Notes: generated by a model from the letters alone, not told the origin. Shown: positions 28,061-36,773, numbered from the stretch's first letter. The stretch: DNA of 64,000 nt from Pseudobacter ginsenosidimutans (GCF_007970185.1 NZ_CP042431.1:3410001-3474000), one strand, 5' to 3'. Made by a program: numbers and translations.

Positions 28061-29992
28061 ATGAGGATATGCTTTTTGATTATGATCATTTGTTGTACCG
28101 GGATCCTGCCGGGCGGCATGGTTGCATCTCTTTATGCCCAGTCGGGAAGGGAGAAAGCTCCCAAAAAGGCCGTCGATACCTCGATCAAGGCTGTGAAGGT
28201 AAAAAGGTCCGATTCGCTGCCGCCGAAGCCGGGAATCGATAGTTTCATCCTCAAAAGAAAGGGGCTGCTGGGTAAGCTGGCGCGTAACCTTCTCCGTGAT
28301 ACCCTGCGTGAAAATATTGCTGCTCTCACACCAATCAGGAATGACCTGGTGTTCAGCATTTACGATAAGCGGGTGATCCGCAGCGTTACGTTAAAAGGAC
28401 TTGACTTCGGTACTGCCATTACTGATACCAACAAAGTGTACAAGAGCCGGCTCACCAGGCTGGCCAATGGCTTCCACCATAAGACGAGAGGGTATGTGAT
28501 CCGCAATAACCTTTTCTTCCATCCCGGCGACAGGGTGGACCCTTACCTGCTGGCAGATAATGAAAGGCACCTGCGTGACCAAACCTATCTGCAGGATGCC
28601 CGGATCATCATTGAGCCGGCAGAGAATAGTTACGATTCAGTGGATGTGATCGTGCTGACGAAAGATGTATTGAGTATCGGTGGCTCCCTGCATTTGCGGA
28701 ATATGAAAAGCTTCGATGTAAGCGCCAGGGAGGATAATCTCGGCGGATGGGGCGACCGCCTGCTGGGCTCAGTTCTTTATGATACACGCCGAGTGGACAG
28801 GGTTGGCTATGGTATGGAATTCATCAAAAGGAATATCGCAGGTTCTTTTATTGACGGATATGTGGGGTACAAGAATTTTGCAGACGGATTGAACAGCGGG
28901 AGGGATGAAGAAACCACATTCTACACAAAATTCATCCGGCCTCTCGTTAACCAGTATACGAAATTTACATACGCAGCAGAACTGGCCTGGCATGAAACAG
29001 AGAACCAGTATATTCCTGATTCTATCTACCAAAAAGGATTCGCTTACAAATACTACAACTACGATGCCTGGATGGGATGGAATACAGGCGCCTTCAAACT
29101 GGTGAAGGAGAAGAACCAGGACGGCCGTTTGCGGACCATCCTCGGTCTGCGCCTGATGAAGAAAAGATTCGAAATGATCCCTGACTCTTTCAAAGTTCAT
29201 TACGATGCCCAGTTTGCGGATATGTATGGCGTGCTGGGGTCTTTGTCCATCTTCGGGCAAAACTTCTATAAGACCCGCTATATCTACGGTTTCGGCAGAT
29301 CGGAGGATCTTCCGGAAGGAATGGATGTAACAGCCACGGCAGGCTGGACCAAAAAGAATGGTGTAGAAAGGCCCTACATGGGACTGGATGTGAGCCGCAA
29401 TTATTTTACGGAAAGGGAAAGCTACCTGAATTTCACTTTCCGCGCCGGTGGATTCTGGAATAAGAATACACTGCAGGATGTGGACATCCTCGCCAACATA
29501 GATTTTTTCAGCCGGCTACGCTCCATGGGCCCAAGATGGAAACAGCGTACATTCATTAACGTTGGTATCACCGGGCAGATCAATAAAGAGTTGAATGAGG
29601 ATCTCTGGCTGGAAAGTAATTTCGGTATCCGTGAGCTGTACAATGGCCGCAATATCGGTGGCGATATGCGGGCAACACTGAAAGGGGAATCTGTGTTCTT
29701 CAGTCCCTGGACCTTTGTCAATTTCCGCTTCGCGCCATTTGCATTCGCCAACTTCACTTTAATGACGCCGCCATACGAAAGTATCAAACAGAGCGATCTG
29801 TACCAGAGTATCGGGGCGGGTTTGAGAGCCAGGAACGAAAGTCTGATCTTCGGAACACTGGAACTGAAAGCGCATTATTTCCCCCGCGCCAATTACTATG
29901 GGGCACACTGGCGTGTAGACTTCAATACCAATATCAAATTCAAATACAATACACAGATCATCAAGCGACCTGAGATCATCGTTGCGAATTGA
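28061..29992 (+). CDS. Omp85-like outer-membrane protein with POTRA-like domain
   Basis: About 643 residues from the ATG at 28061, preceded by AAGGCAGGAA. The frame extends to a TTG at 28037, but the signal peptide (hydrophobic core to LYAQS) supports the later start. Residues about 95-210 resemble a POTRA domain (YDKRVIRSVTLKGLDFG and RNNLFFHPGDRVDPYLLADNERHLRD). The remainder is beta-rich with alternating aromatic residues and a terminal strand FNTNIKFKYNTQI, consistent with an outer-membrane barrel. Possibly a protein or lipid translocation or assembly factor; the substrate is unknown. Paired elements A/B lie just upstream. Confidence 0.7.
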   Translation: MRICFLIMIICCTGILPGGMVASLYAQSGREKAPKKAVDTSIKAVKVKRSDSLPPKPGIDSFILKRKGLLGKLARNLLRDTLRENIAALTPIRNDLVFSIYDKRVIRSVTLKGLDFGTAITDTNKVYKSRLTRLANGFHHKTRGYVIRNNLFFHPGDRVDPYLLADNERHLRDQTYLQDARIIIEPAENSYDSVDVIVLTKDVLSIGGSLHLRNMKSFDVSAREDNLGGWGDRLLGSVLYDTRRVDRVGYGMEFIKRNIAGSFIDGYVGYKNFADGLNSGRDEETTFYTKFIRPLVNQYTKFTYAAELAWHETENQYIPDSIYQKGFAYKYYNYDAWMGWNTGAFKLVKEKNQDGRLRTILGLRLMKKRFEMIPDSFKVHYDAQFADMYGVLGSLSIFGQNFYKTRYIYGFGRSEDLPEGMDVTATAGWTKKNGVERPYMGLDVSRNYFTERESYLNFTFRAGGFWNKNTLQDVDILANIDFFSRLRSMGPRWKQRTFINVGITGQINKELNEDLWLESNFGIRELYNGRNIGGDMRATLKGESVFFSPWTFVNFRFAPFAFANFTLMTPPYESIKQSDLYQSIGAGLRARNESLIFGTLELKAHYFPRANYYGAHWRVDFNTNIKFKYNTQIIKRPEIIVAN

Positions 29993-30019
29993 CAGCCTTA
30001 AATAGTGTAGTGTAATATT

Positions 30020-30757
30020 CTATCCATTCATCAGTTTTTCCTGTAAATACAAAGCGTTCTTGATGGCGTGCCCCTTTGCCGTATTGTTCAGGTAAAGGTA
30101 AGCTTCGCGTACCTGCCCATCGGCCCTGATGGTTTCGCTCACTTCGTCAAGGAACGCTGTGGAGTATTCGCTTTTGTACAGAATGGGTACACCATGAAAG
30201 CGATAATACACAAGTGGTCCGTTGATGACTGGCGTATCCGGAAGCCGGTGGTGGCTCACGCCGCAAAACACTACTTTCTGAGCCGCCATCATCTGTATCA
30301 CGTCTTCCCGCCACCAGCTGATGTCCCGGAATTCGAGTACATTGGTCACTTCCTGGTCCAACTGCGCCAGTATCTCCTCCAGCAGGTAAGGGGAGTAGAC
30401 AGTTTTGGGGTGAAACTGGAACAAAACGGGGCCCAGCTTATCTTTCAAACCTTCTTTCGCAACATTGTAGAAGTCGTCCAGCAAGGGGCGTACATCTTTG
30501 AATTGCTTGAAATGTGTGATAAGCCTTGGGGCTTTGATGGAAAAATTAAAACCTGGAGGGCTTTTGTCGTACCAGCTTTCCAGGGGCGCTACCTGTGGAA
30601 AGCGGTAAAATGTGTAGTTGAGTTCCAGTGTGTTGAACCTGGTGCAATAGTAGTCAAACCATTTGCGCTGTGGTGTTTCCGGAGGGTAGAAAAGTTCTTT
30701 CCACTCGCGGTAGTGAAAGCCGGAACAGCCGATCCGCCATTGAATTATAGTTGCCAT
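30020..30757 (-). CDS. DUF72 (YecE-like) protein
   Basis: 245 residues beginning WRIGCSGFHYREWKELFYP, the usual DUF72 N-terminus, followed by YTFYRFP and FSIKAPRLITH. The family is a TIM-barrel-like fold in many bacteria with no firm biochemical role. C-terminal YLYLNNTAKGHAIKNA is also conserved. It stands alone on the minus strand, convergent with the Omp85-like gene. Confidence 0.88.
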   Translation of the reverse strand: MATIIQWRIGCSGFHYREWKELFYPPETPQRKWFDYYCTRFNTLELNYTFYRFPQVAPLESWYDKSPPGFNFSIKAPRLITHFKQFKDVRPLLDDFYNVAKEGLKDKLGPVLFQFHPKTVYSPYLLEEILAQLDQEVTNVLEFRDISWWREDVIQMMAAQKVVFCGVSHHRLPDTPVINGPLVYYRFHGVPILYKSEYSTAFLDEVSETIRADGQVREAYLYLNNTAKGHAIKNALYLQEKLMNG

Positions 30758-30856
30758 AACCGTAGGATTCTTCTAAAGATTGTGCCACCCTCCTATACAT
30801 AAACACCTCTTAAAGATACATATCAATATAATCAAAAACTTTCATTGGCTTGGAAT

Positions 30857-30885
30857 AAAAAAGAAGGCAGTGTGGAAACACCGCC
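30857..30885 (-). terminator. Intrinsic terminator downstream of the tRNA-like gene (minus strand)
   Basis: GGCGGTGT/ACACTGCC stem (30878-30885 with 30866-30873, one wobble) followed on the minus strand by TTCTTTTTT. It lies about 140 nt beyond the tRNA-like gene and probably ends that transcript. Confidence 0.65.
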
Positions 30886-31021
30886 TCTCATCAACGATTG
30901 CTTGCCATATGAAAAAAAACACTGAGTTGAATCCGGGATGGCTATGGCAGCCACAATTTTTTTGAAGGGCGAAGTAGAAACATCGCCCTGGGGCTCAATG
31001 ATATTGAACCGATGCAAATAG

Positions 31022-31092
31022 CAGTTACGGGTGGACTCGAACCACCGTAAAAGGTCTTGCGTACCTCCGCCTCGCCTCTCGGCCACGTAACT
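31022..31092 (-). tRNA. tRNA-Cys(GCA)-like gene with C33, aberrant
   Basis: A cloverleaf can be drawn on the minus strand. The acceptor stem AGTTACG/CGTAACT is 7/7, the D stem GCC/GGC, the anticodon stem GAGGT/ACCTT (one wobble), a 4-nt variable loop, and the T arm GGTGG-TTCGAGT-CCACC is 5/5. The anticodon loop is ACGCAAG, giving GCA (31058-31060), but position 33 is C where U is nearly universal. Position 1 is A and the discriminator would be G, both unlike ordinary tRNA-Cys. No CCA is encoded. It starts 17 nt after the stop of the hydroxylase gene at 31110. Intact pairing argues against simple decay. Confidence 0.6.
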
Positions 31093-31109
31093 CGTATCAG
31101 TTGTAAGAA

Positions 31110-32330
31110 CTATTGTCTGCGCTGGTAAACCCAGTAGAGATAATGGTCGCGTATCGTTTCAAAATACCTGATCAGCAGGAGGGTCACCAGCAACATCAAC
31201 ACGCTCAGCCAGCCTGCAGGGTATGCTATCACGAGGCCGATTGCCACTGTGAGTAAGCGAAGAAATTCCAGGTAGAACACCCATTTCTTCTGTTCCATGA
31301 TGGCGCCGCAATTGATCAGGGTGAGGATCAATCCCAGCGAGATCAATGCCTGCTGCGTCAGCGGCAGGTAATGTTCAAACAGGATGAATACAAAGAGCAA
31401 TGCAATACTGAGTGCGATCTGCCAGATCACATACCTGTTCAATCGCTGTTCAACCGCCTGTGGCAAATGAAAGATGTTGAATTTCTTTTCTACTGCTTCG
31501 CGGGCTGCAGGATCCACCAGGTCTGGCTTTCCGAAGATCAGCTTCAGTTTGTTAATGAATCCGCCGGTGCGCCGGACAGCATACCAGAGCTCCGCAAAAA
31601 AATGCACATGCTGCCAGAGGAAACTATAACTGTTCAATGGCTTTGTGAGCCCGTATTTGATCTCCACATTGTCTTCCTCTTTCTGGAAGGTACCGAAGAG
31701 CTTATCCCAGATGATGAACACATCTCCATAATTCCTGTCGAGATATTGTTCATTGCTCGCATGATGCACCCTGTGATGCGATGGTGTTACCAGTATATAT
31801 TCCAGGATGCCCAGTTTGCCGATAAGCCGGGTATGGATGAAAAACGGGTAAAGCCCATGTACCAGTAAGAGGCTGGTGATCATCATTGCCGGGAATCCCA
31901 GCAGTGGCAGTATTGCCCAGAAGCCGGTTCTGATAAAGGCCTGGAATACTGTGATGCGCGCACTCACCGTATAATTGAAATCCTCACTCTGGTGATGCAC
32001 TACATGTGCAGCCCAGAATACATTCACTTCATGCGCCAGCCGGTGATACCAGTACCAGCAAAAATCAGTACAAAGGAGCAGCAGGATCCAGGTGAGAACG
32101 CCTGCTCTTATTTCGAACAATCCAAAATTCCTCTGCAGGTAATCATAGAAGAAAAAGAAGGCGCCGGTTACCCACACATCCAGCAATCTTTCGGCAATGC
32201 CTATACTAACATTGGCTACGGAATGATGGAGGTTGAAATAGGGCAGCTTCTTCTTTCTCGCTACCAGAAATTCAATGGTCATGAATAAGACAAAGAACGG
32301 TACAGCAAATGCCAATAAGTTGAACTTCAT
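31110..32330 (-). CDS. Sterol desaturase / fatty acid hydroxylase superfamily protein (paralog 3)
   Basis: 406 residues, about 100 longer than the two paralogs at 5992-7853. The catalytic His clusters are all present: YHRLAHE, HVVHHQSEDFN and PSHHRVHHASN. The extra C-terminal region (about 290-406) holds three or four further membrane helices. A membrane lipid hydroxylase role follows from the family; the substrate is unknown. It is directly upstream of the tRNA-like gene on the same strand, and the two may share a transcript. Confidence 0.88.
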   Translation of the reverse strand: MKFNLLAFAVPFFVLFMTIEFLVARKKKLPYFNLHHSVANVSIGIAERLLDVWVTGAFFFFYDYLQRNFGLFEIRAGVLTWILLLLCTDFCWYWYHRLAHEVNVFWAAHVVHHQSEDFNYTVSARITVFQAFIRTGFWAILPLLGFPAMMITSLLLVHGLYPFFIHTRLIGKLGILEYILVTPSHHRVHHASNEQYLDRNYGDVFIIWDKLFGTFQKEEDNVEIKYGLTKPLNSYSFLWQHVHFFAELWYAVRRTGGFINKLKLIFGKPDLVDPAAREAVEKKFNIFHLPQAVEQRLNRYVIWQIALSIALLFVFILFEHYLPLTQQALISLGLILTLINCGAIMEQKKWVFYLEFLRLLTVAIGLVIAYPAGWLSVLMLLVTLLLIRYFETIRDHYLYWVYQRRQ

Positions 32331-32387
32331 ACAATGGCTATTCGTTGGTTAATGCATCGGAAACGATTCGGCAGAACTCATAAAAGA

Positions 32388-32714
32388 TTATTGTCCTTTG
32401 GGCTCCAGTTTGATCACCTGTTTTTGTGAAGCATCTGTTGTGCGGACTTTCTTTTTCTTGTACTGGGGATGTTCTATCACCAGCGTTACAGGCAGCTGCT
32501 GCCAGGTGGTGATGGAGAACCTTCCATTCTTATCCGATAAACTCTCTTCCTCTCCGGAAACAATGTACACATAGGCATTCTCTATGCGCTGGCCGGTTTC
32601 TGTGTGTATGATCTGTCCACTGATCTCAGCGGGCTTGCCCGGGTAAATCTCCGTTGTGCTGAAGATCAGCGCCGGAACGGCTACCAGCCATTGATATGCA
32701 GGTGATGTTTTCAT
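32388..32714 (-). CDS. Small secreted protein with carboxypeptidase-regulatory-like domain
   Basis: About 108 residues from the ATG at 32714 (MKTSPAYQWLVAVPALIFS), which gives a signal-like N-terminus; the frame opens earlier at 32750. The rest reads AEISGQIIHTETGQRIENAYVYI...SDKNGRFSITTWQQLPVTLVIEHPQYKKKKV. This is the beta-sandwich repeat found at the N-terminus of TonB-dependent receptors and in small stand-alone proteins. Function unknown. It is divergent from the DUF4382 lipoprotein across a dyad at 32765-32793. Confidence 0.65.
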   Translation of the reverse strand: MKTSPAYQWLVAVPALIFSTTEIYPGKPAEISGQIIHTETGQRIENAYVYIVSGEEESLSDKNGRFSITTWQQLPVTLVIEHPQYKKKKVRTTDASQKQVIKLEPKGQ

Positions 32715-32764
32715 GCAGAGACATTGAGTTGCTTGTGAATGACAGCACAATATTACAGTGAAAT

Positions 32765-32793
32765 TATTAGTCTACCAAATTAGTGGACTAATA
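32765..32793. promoter_or_regulatory. Candidate operator dyad
   Basis: Inverted arms TATTAGTC (32765-32772) and GACTAATA (32786-32793) with a 13-nt centre, in the region between two divergent genes. The symmetry suggests a dimeric repressor site. No regulator gene is adjacent. Confidence 0.35.
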
Positions 32794-32911
32794 TTTCGCA
32801 TTCGTTTTTTTCACTATTTCATCATTTTTAGTTTTCCACCAAAACCGGATCAGGCACAGGATTTGTTTTTTATGGTTGGAACTTCATTCAACCACATAAA
32901 AAAAGTCAGGT

Positions 32912-33814
32912 ATGAAACTGTCAAGACTGTATGGTTTTGGGGCGGTTATCGTATTGTTCTCACTTGTTTTCTACGCCTGTTCCAAAAACGATTCCACGGA
33001 ACAACAACCGCTTCCTCCGGGCTCACAACAGGTTAGCCTTTATCTCACCGATGATCCCGGCTTCTTCGATAATGTAATGGTAGATATCAAATCAGTGAAA
33101 GTGCTGATAGACACCTGTTCAAAAGATAACAGGGGAGATGATGACGACGACGACGATGATGATGACAATGGACGGGGTAATCACCACGACTGGGATGATG
33201 ACCGCAACGATTGTGTCAACTGGCAATCACTGGAGATCAAGCCTGGTGTATATGATTTGCTGACACTGCGTAATGGTACGGATACTTTACTGGCGAATGG
33301 CATTATTCCAAAAGGAAAAATTCGTCGTATCAAGATTGAACTGGGAGAGAACAATTCTCTGGTGAAAGACAGTATCACCTATCCGCTGAAACTATGGCCC
33401 GGTCTGTCGTCTACCATCCTGATCTCGGTGAAAGGGGGCGACTGGGATGAGTACCAGCCCGATCGGTTCCGTCTCTGGCTGGACTTTGATGTTACCCGTT
33501 CCGTGGTGCGCGTACGCGATGGCGTGTTCTACCTCAAACCGGTGATCCATCTGTTCACGGTGAAGGCTACAGGCTCTGTGGCCGGCCGTATCGAACCGAA
33601 GGATGCATGGCCTGTTATCAGCGTTTACAACGAATCTGATACAGCTTATGCACTTCCCTGGCATAATGGTCAGTGGAAGGCCCGCGGCCTCAAACAAGGC
33701 ACTTATACGGTTTTCGTGAATGCTTCCAATGGTTACAGCGATACCACCATTACCGGTGTGGAAGTGACAGCAGGAAAAGAAACGAACCTGAACAAGATCA
33801 TCCTCCACAAATAA
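32912..33814 (+). CDS. DUF4382 lipoprotein with poly-Asp insert
   Basis: 300 residues with a lipoprotein signal (LVFYAC, Cys at about 23). The DUF4382 domain begins QQVSLYLTDDPGFFDNVMVDIKSVKVLID and continues through WQSLEIKPGVYDLLTLRNGTDTLLA and GKIRRIKIELGENNS. A run of ten Asp (encoded by GAT/GAC at about 33139-33168), then a His/Asp-rich segment, is inserted between beta strands and could bind divalent cations. C-terminal about 70 residues look like a carboxypeptidase-regulatory-like sandwich (GSVAGRIEPKDAWPVISVYN). Surface lipoprotein of unknown role. Confidence 0.85.
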   Translation: MKLSRLYGFGAVIVLFSLVFYACSKNDSTEQQPLPPGSQQVSLYLTDDPGFFDNVMVDIKSVKVLIDTCSKDNRGDDDDDDDDDDNGRGNHHDWDDDRNDCVNWQSLEIKPGVYDLLTLRNGTDTLLANGIIPKGKIRRIKIELGENNSLVKDSITYPLKLWPGLSSTILISVKGGDWDEYQPDRFRLWLDFDVTRSVVRVRDGVFYLKPVIHLFTVKATGSVAGRIEPKDAWPVISVYNESDTAYALPWHNGQWKARGLKQGTYTVFVNASNGYSDTTITGVEVTAGKETNLNKIILHK

Positions 33815-33928
33815 ATATTCTTCTTTTTGATCTCAGCTCAATGATCGGGAGGCTGCCGCAGAGGCAGCCTCTTTGATTTTTACATGCACATACTGATCAG
33901 TATCATAACCAGACCTCCTGTTATTTTG

Positions 33929-33936
33929 TACCTTTG
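33929..33936 (+). promoter_or_regulatory. -7 promoter box for queD
   Basis: TACCTTTG, a perfect TAnnTTTG, 16 nt upstream of the ATG at 33953. It supports that start over the upstream in-frame ATG at 33884. Confidence 0.55.
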
Positions 33937-33952
33937 CCGCACATTCTATTCT

Positions 33953-34309
33953 ATGCTCATCTACAAAGAATTTACATTCGATTCCGCCCATTTCTTACCC
34001 AATGTACCGGACGGACATAAATGCAAGGAGATGCATGGCCATACCTATCGCCTTCGCGTATGGATCGAAGGCAAGCCTGATCCGCAACTCGGATGGGTAA
34101 TGGACTTTGCAGTACTGAAGAAGATCATCAAACCTGTAGTGTCCACACTGGACCATAAATGTCTCAATAATATTCCCGGCCTTTCCAATCCCACCTGCGA
34201 GCTGATCGCGGTCTGGATCTGGGACCAGTTGAAACCCTCCATCCCCGCCATGAAGCGGCTGGAACTGCACGAAACGCCCACCTCGGGCGTAGTGTACGAA
34301 GGAGAATGA
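33953..34309 (+). CDS. queD: 6-carboxytetrahydropterin synthase
   Basis: Makes 6-carboxytetrahydropterin from dihydroneopterin triphosphate for queuosine synthesis. 118 residues from the ATG at 33953. Zinc ligands H13 (SAHFL), H28 and H30 (MHGHTY), with catalytic C24 (CKEMHGH). LDHKCLNN and the C-terminal ELHETPTSGVVYEGE are both standard. The upstream 23 residues of the open frame are not family-like and lie upstream of the -7 box. No other que gene is adjacent; queG is at 19871. Confidence 0.95.
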   Translation: MLIYKEFTFDSAHFLPNVPDGHKCKEMHGHTYRLRVWIEGKPDPQLGWVMDFAVLKKIIKPVVSTLDHKCLNNIPGLSNPTCELIAVWIWDQLKPSIPAMKRLELHETPTSGVVYEGE

Positions 34310-34328
34310 TCATGCAATCAGCAATGGG

Positions 34329-34763
34329 CTACGCCTGGTGATGTTTGAAGAAATGGTCCAGCGAAATGGGACCGCCACCTTCCACCAGGAAAAATAACAG
34401 CAGCAGAAAAGTTACTATCGTAAGTGGGAACATAGACCCTGCTGCGAAAATTCCCTGTTGTGTGGTGATGAAGATCAGCGCACCCAGCAGAATGGGGATT
34501 TGAAGCGCCACAGCCCAACGGGTGAACAGGCCAACAATGATCATCACTCCACCCAGCAAATGCGCCCAGGTAACAAAGATGGATATGGCATCATTTTGTG
34601 CTGCCAGGCGGCTGTTCTGTAACAGGAGATCCAGTTCTGCAGAGTTGATCATGAAGGAGTAGCCCTTGATGAATAAACATAATCCCAGTGCAACCCGGAT
34701 GACTACCAGCCAGCGCGGGTGATGCGTTAAGCTCCAGTTATGGATTTGTTGAAGCGTACCCAT
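34329..34763 (-). CDS. DoxX family membrane protein
   Basis: 144 residues with four hydrophobic helices, DoxX-like: WLVVIRVALGLCLFIKGYSF, then HLLGGVMIIVGLFTRWAVALQIPILLGALIF. The family is linked to quinone-related or redox membrane functions, but this subgroup is not characterised. Convergent with queD, 19 bp between stops. A second DoxX gene lies at 55093-55569. Confidence 0.8.
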   Translation of the reverse strand: MGTLQQIHNWSLTHHPRWLVVIRVALGLCLFIKGYSFMINSAELDLLLQNSRLAAQNDAISIFVTWAHLLGGVMIIVGLFTRWAVALQIPILLGALIFITTQQGIFAAGSMFPLTIVTFLLLLFFLVEGGGPISLDHFFKHHQA

Positions 34764-34890
34764 GGCAGTAATTTTTAAAAGAACGATTGAAAGAATTATG
34801 CCATATAAAGTTACGTTTATCCCCTGCCAGCTACAAGTTAAATTTCAAATGCAAAATATTTTCGATACTGGCACGTTTTTTTGAGTGTTA

Positions 34891-34938
34891 GCGCTGATCT
34901 TTGCGGACTTAAATCATTACAAACAAAACAATCAGCGC
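34891..34938 (+). other. Leader hairpin upstream of the 34969 lipoprotein gene
   Basis: GCGCTGAT (34891-34898) pairs perfectly with ATCAGCGC (34931-34938). It sits 30 nt before the start codon, and a -7-like GATCTTTG (34895-34902) overlaps its left arm. It could be an operator or a leader hairpin; no more can be said. Confidence 0.3.
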
Positions 34939-34968
34939 CGATCCGAGCCTTCAAAACATCAATAACTT

Positions 34969-35964
34969 ATGAAAAGATCTACCTGGCTGCCGGCAGCCAC
35001 CGCCCTTACCTTTATCTCAGCTTTCGTGTTCAATGGATGTAAACCTGGTACCCGTGGCGTAGCCGCCGAAGTTCAGGCCGCTCCCTTTACCAAACATGAT
35101 ACTGATACAGCTCAACCCCCAGTAGCCCCTGCAGCAGCCGTTCTGGATACTGCCCTCTATGACGCCAAACTCAAATACATGGCCAATGGAGATACCTCCG
35201 GCAGATGGCCTGTTAAAACAGATTACCCGCTCCCCGGCGCTGTTCTTCCCTTCAAACGTGTACTCGCTTTTTATGGCAACCTGTACTCCACCAAAATGGG
35301 TATCCTGGGTGAACTGCCGGAAAAAGATATGCTCGCTAAATTGCAGGAAGAAGTAAAGAACTGGCATGCCGCCGACACCAGCATGGAAGTAGTGCCCGCA
35401 TTGCACTACATCGCAGTAACGGCCCAGGGAAGCGCAGGTGCCGATGGCAAATACCGCCTCCGTATGCCACACAAGGAGATCGATAAGATCCTCGTAATGG
35501 CCGAAAAAATCAATGCACTCGTGTTCATAGATATCCAGGTTGGCCTCAGCAACCTTCAGGCTGAAGTGCCACAGCTGGAAAAATACCTGAAAATGCCGCA
35601 TGTGCATCTCGGTATCGATCCTGAGTTTTCCATGAAAACAGGCAAGAAGCCCGGCTCTGTGATCGGATCATTCGATGCCGCGGATATCAACTACACAACA
35701 GAATATCTCGCCAAACTCGTGAAGGAAAACAACCTGCCTCCAAAAATGCTGGTAGTTCACCGCTTCACAAGACCGATGGTGACCAACTATAAAAATATCA
35801 AGCTGCGTCCTGAGACCCAGATCATCATGGACATGGACGGGTGGGGAGCGCAGGCGCGTAAGATCAGCACCTACCGCTCTTTCCTGTATCCGGAGCCTGT
35901 GCAGTATACTGGGTTCAAGCTTTTCTATAAAAATGATTTTAGAGAGAAGGGAGCAGGATCATGA
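34969..35964 (+). CDS. Lipoprotein with a hydrolase-like barrel, C-terminus probably frameshifted
   Basis: 331 residues with a lipoprotein signal (VFNGC, Cys at about 24). The body resembles an uncharacterised family of secreted TIM-barrel-like proteins: FYGNLYSTKMGILGE, HVHLGIDPEFSM and MLVVHRFTRPMV. The frame ends abruptly at FREKGAGS. Reading one base further back, the sequence continues SRIMTPAEVLKLKPQPVYIQYQ to a stop at 36018-36020, which looks like the genuine C-terminus. One extra G in the GGG at 35949-35951 would join the frames. Enzymatic activity unknown. Confidence 0.75.
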   Translation: MKRSTWLPAATALTFISAFVFNGCKPGTRGVAAEVQAAPFTKHDTDTAQPPVAPAAAVLDTALYDAKLKYMANGDTSGRWPVKTDYPLPGAVLPFKRVLAFYGNLYSTKMGILGELPEKDMLAKLQEEVKNWHAADTSMEVVPALHYIAVTAQGSAGADGKYRLRMPHKEIDKILVMAEKINALVFIDIQVGLSNLQAEVPQLEKYLKMPHVHLGIDPEFSMKTGKKPGSVIGSFDAADINYTTEYLAKLVKENNLPPKMLVVHRFTRPMVTNYKNIKLRPETQIIMDMDGWGAQARKISTYRSFLYPEPVQYTGFKLFYKNDFREKGAGS

Positions 35965-36040
35965 CCCCGGCGGAGGTTTTGAAATTGAAGCCGCAGCCGG
36001 TTTATATTCAATACCAGTAAGAGGTTTAGAATTTTTTGTG

Positions 36041-36073
36041 GAGCCGCTCAGGGATGGGCGGCTCTTCTTTTTT
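36041..36073 (+). terminator. Intrinsic terminator before element copy C
   Basis: GAGCCGC (36041-36047) pairs with GCGGCTC (36058-36064), followed by TTCTTTTTT. It lies 21 nt after the restored stop of the lipoprotein gene, and its T run overlaps the left arm of copy C. Confidence 0.8.
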
Positions 36074-36225
36074 CAAAGCGGGGGATATGGATTGTGAGCT
36101 GGGAAACAAACCAGCGCGGGAGGATTTTTTTTGAGCTGTGGTTGGTTGGGGTGGGCTATTGTATCAAGCCGGACTTCTTCGCTTATGTTTCCAGGGCGCG
36201 TAATCCATATTCCCCCGCTTTGAAA
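36071..36225 (+). repeat. Covarying-arm hairpin element, copy C
   Basis: 155 bp. The outer arms (36071-36093 and 36202-36225) pair over 23 bp with a single bulge (core GGGGGATATGGATT). Shared internal strands: AACAAACCAGCGCGGGAGGA (36105-36124), TTTTTTTTGAGCTGTGG, and CTTCTTCGCTTATGTTTCC. A small internal GGCT/AGCC hairpin can be drawn at 36154-36170. It faces copy D across 548 bp. Confidence 0.82.
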
Positions 36226-36773
36226 TCACCTTGAAGGTGCATCATAATGAGGGTAGCTCCATGATGAAATTCACTCACCATTATTGGTTGAAACAAAAAG
36301 GCTGTGCTTCAATGTTCAACACTGACAGGGTTAATGATTCTGCATCGCTTCACTGAATCATTTTAATGAAATGATGAACCACTGGGTTCTGCAAGAGCGG
36401 CAGGTATAGTGAAAGCCGCTCCGCTGCTGATCTTTAGCGCACTGCGTGAGAAGGGGAGAGGGAAAAAAGCGGCAGGATGCTGATGAATGGCCGGCAATGA
36501 ATAGAAAGACGAAGTAATCAGCAGGAATTATTGAATGCTGATCAAAACATAAAATCTAATCCGATAATTCAATAGTTGCATTCAGAAAGCACATTGAAAA
36601 ACTATGGATCATTGCTTTGCTAGTTTAGCAAGAGAGAATAGAAGCAATGCGATCACTGAAAGAAATCACATTAGTTTCCTGCAATTCGCCAATCAAAAGT
36701 GGAATTGTGTAATAAAATAATTCAGAAAAAAATGCAGCAGTCTGAATCAAACTGCTGCACATTCCGGGGATCG
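36226..36773. other. Non-coding spacer between element copies C and D
   Basis: 548 bp without a convincing reading frame. It contains a minus-strand terminator (36726-36759). Its first bases (CATAATGAGGG) weakly resemble the start of the A-B spacer (CACAATGAGGG). No similarity to the E-F spacer was seen by eye. Confidence 0.55.
36726..36759 (-). terminator. Intrinsic terminator for the M61 peptidase transcript
   Basis: TGCAGCAGT (36733-36741) pairs with ACTGCTGCA (36751-36759); on the minus strand it is followed by a T run (36726-36732). It lies beyond copy D, which would therefore be in the 3' untranslated part of the peptidase mRNA. Confidence 0.75.

Noticed and set aside
30966-30987. AGGGCGA/TCGCCCT hairpin near the tRNA-like gene as a terminator
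   Set aside because: On the minus strand it is followed by A residues and on the plus strand the T run precedes it, so it does not fit an intrinsic terminator on either strand.
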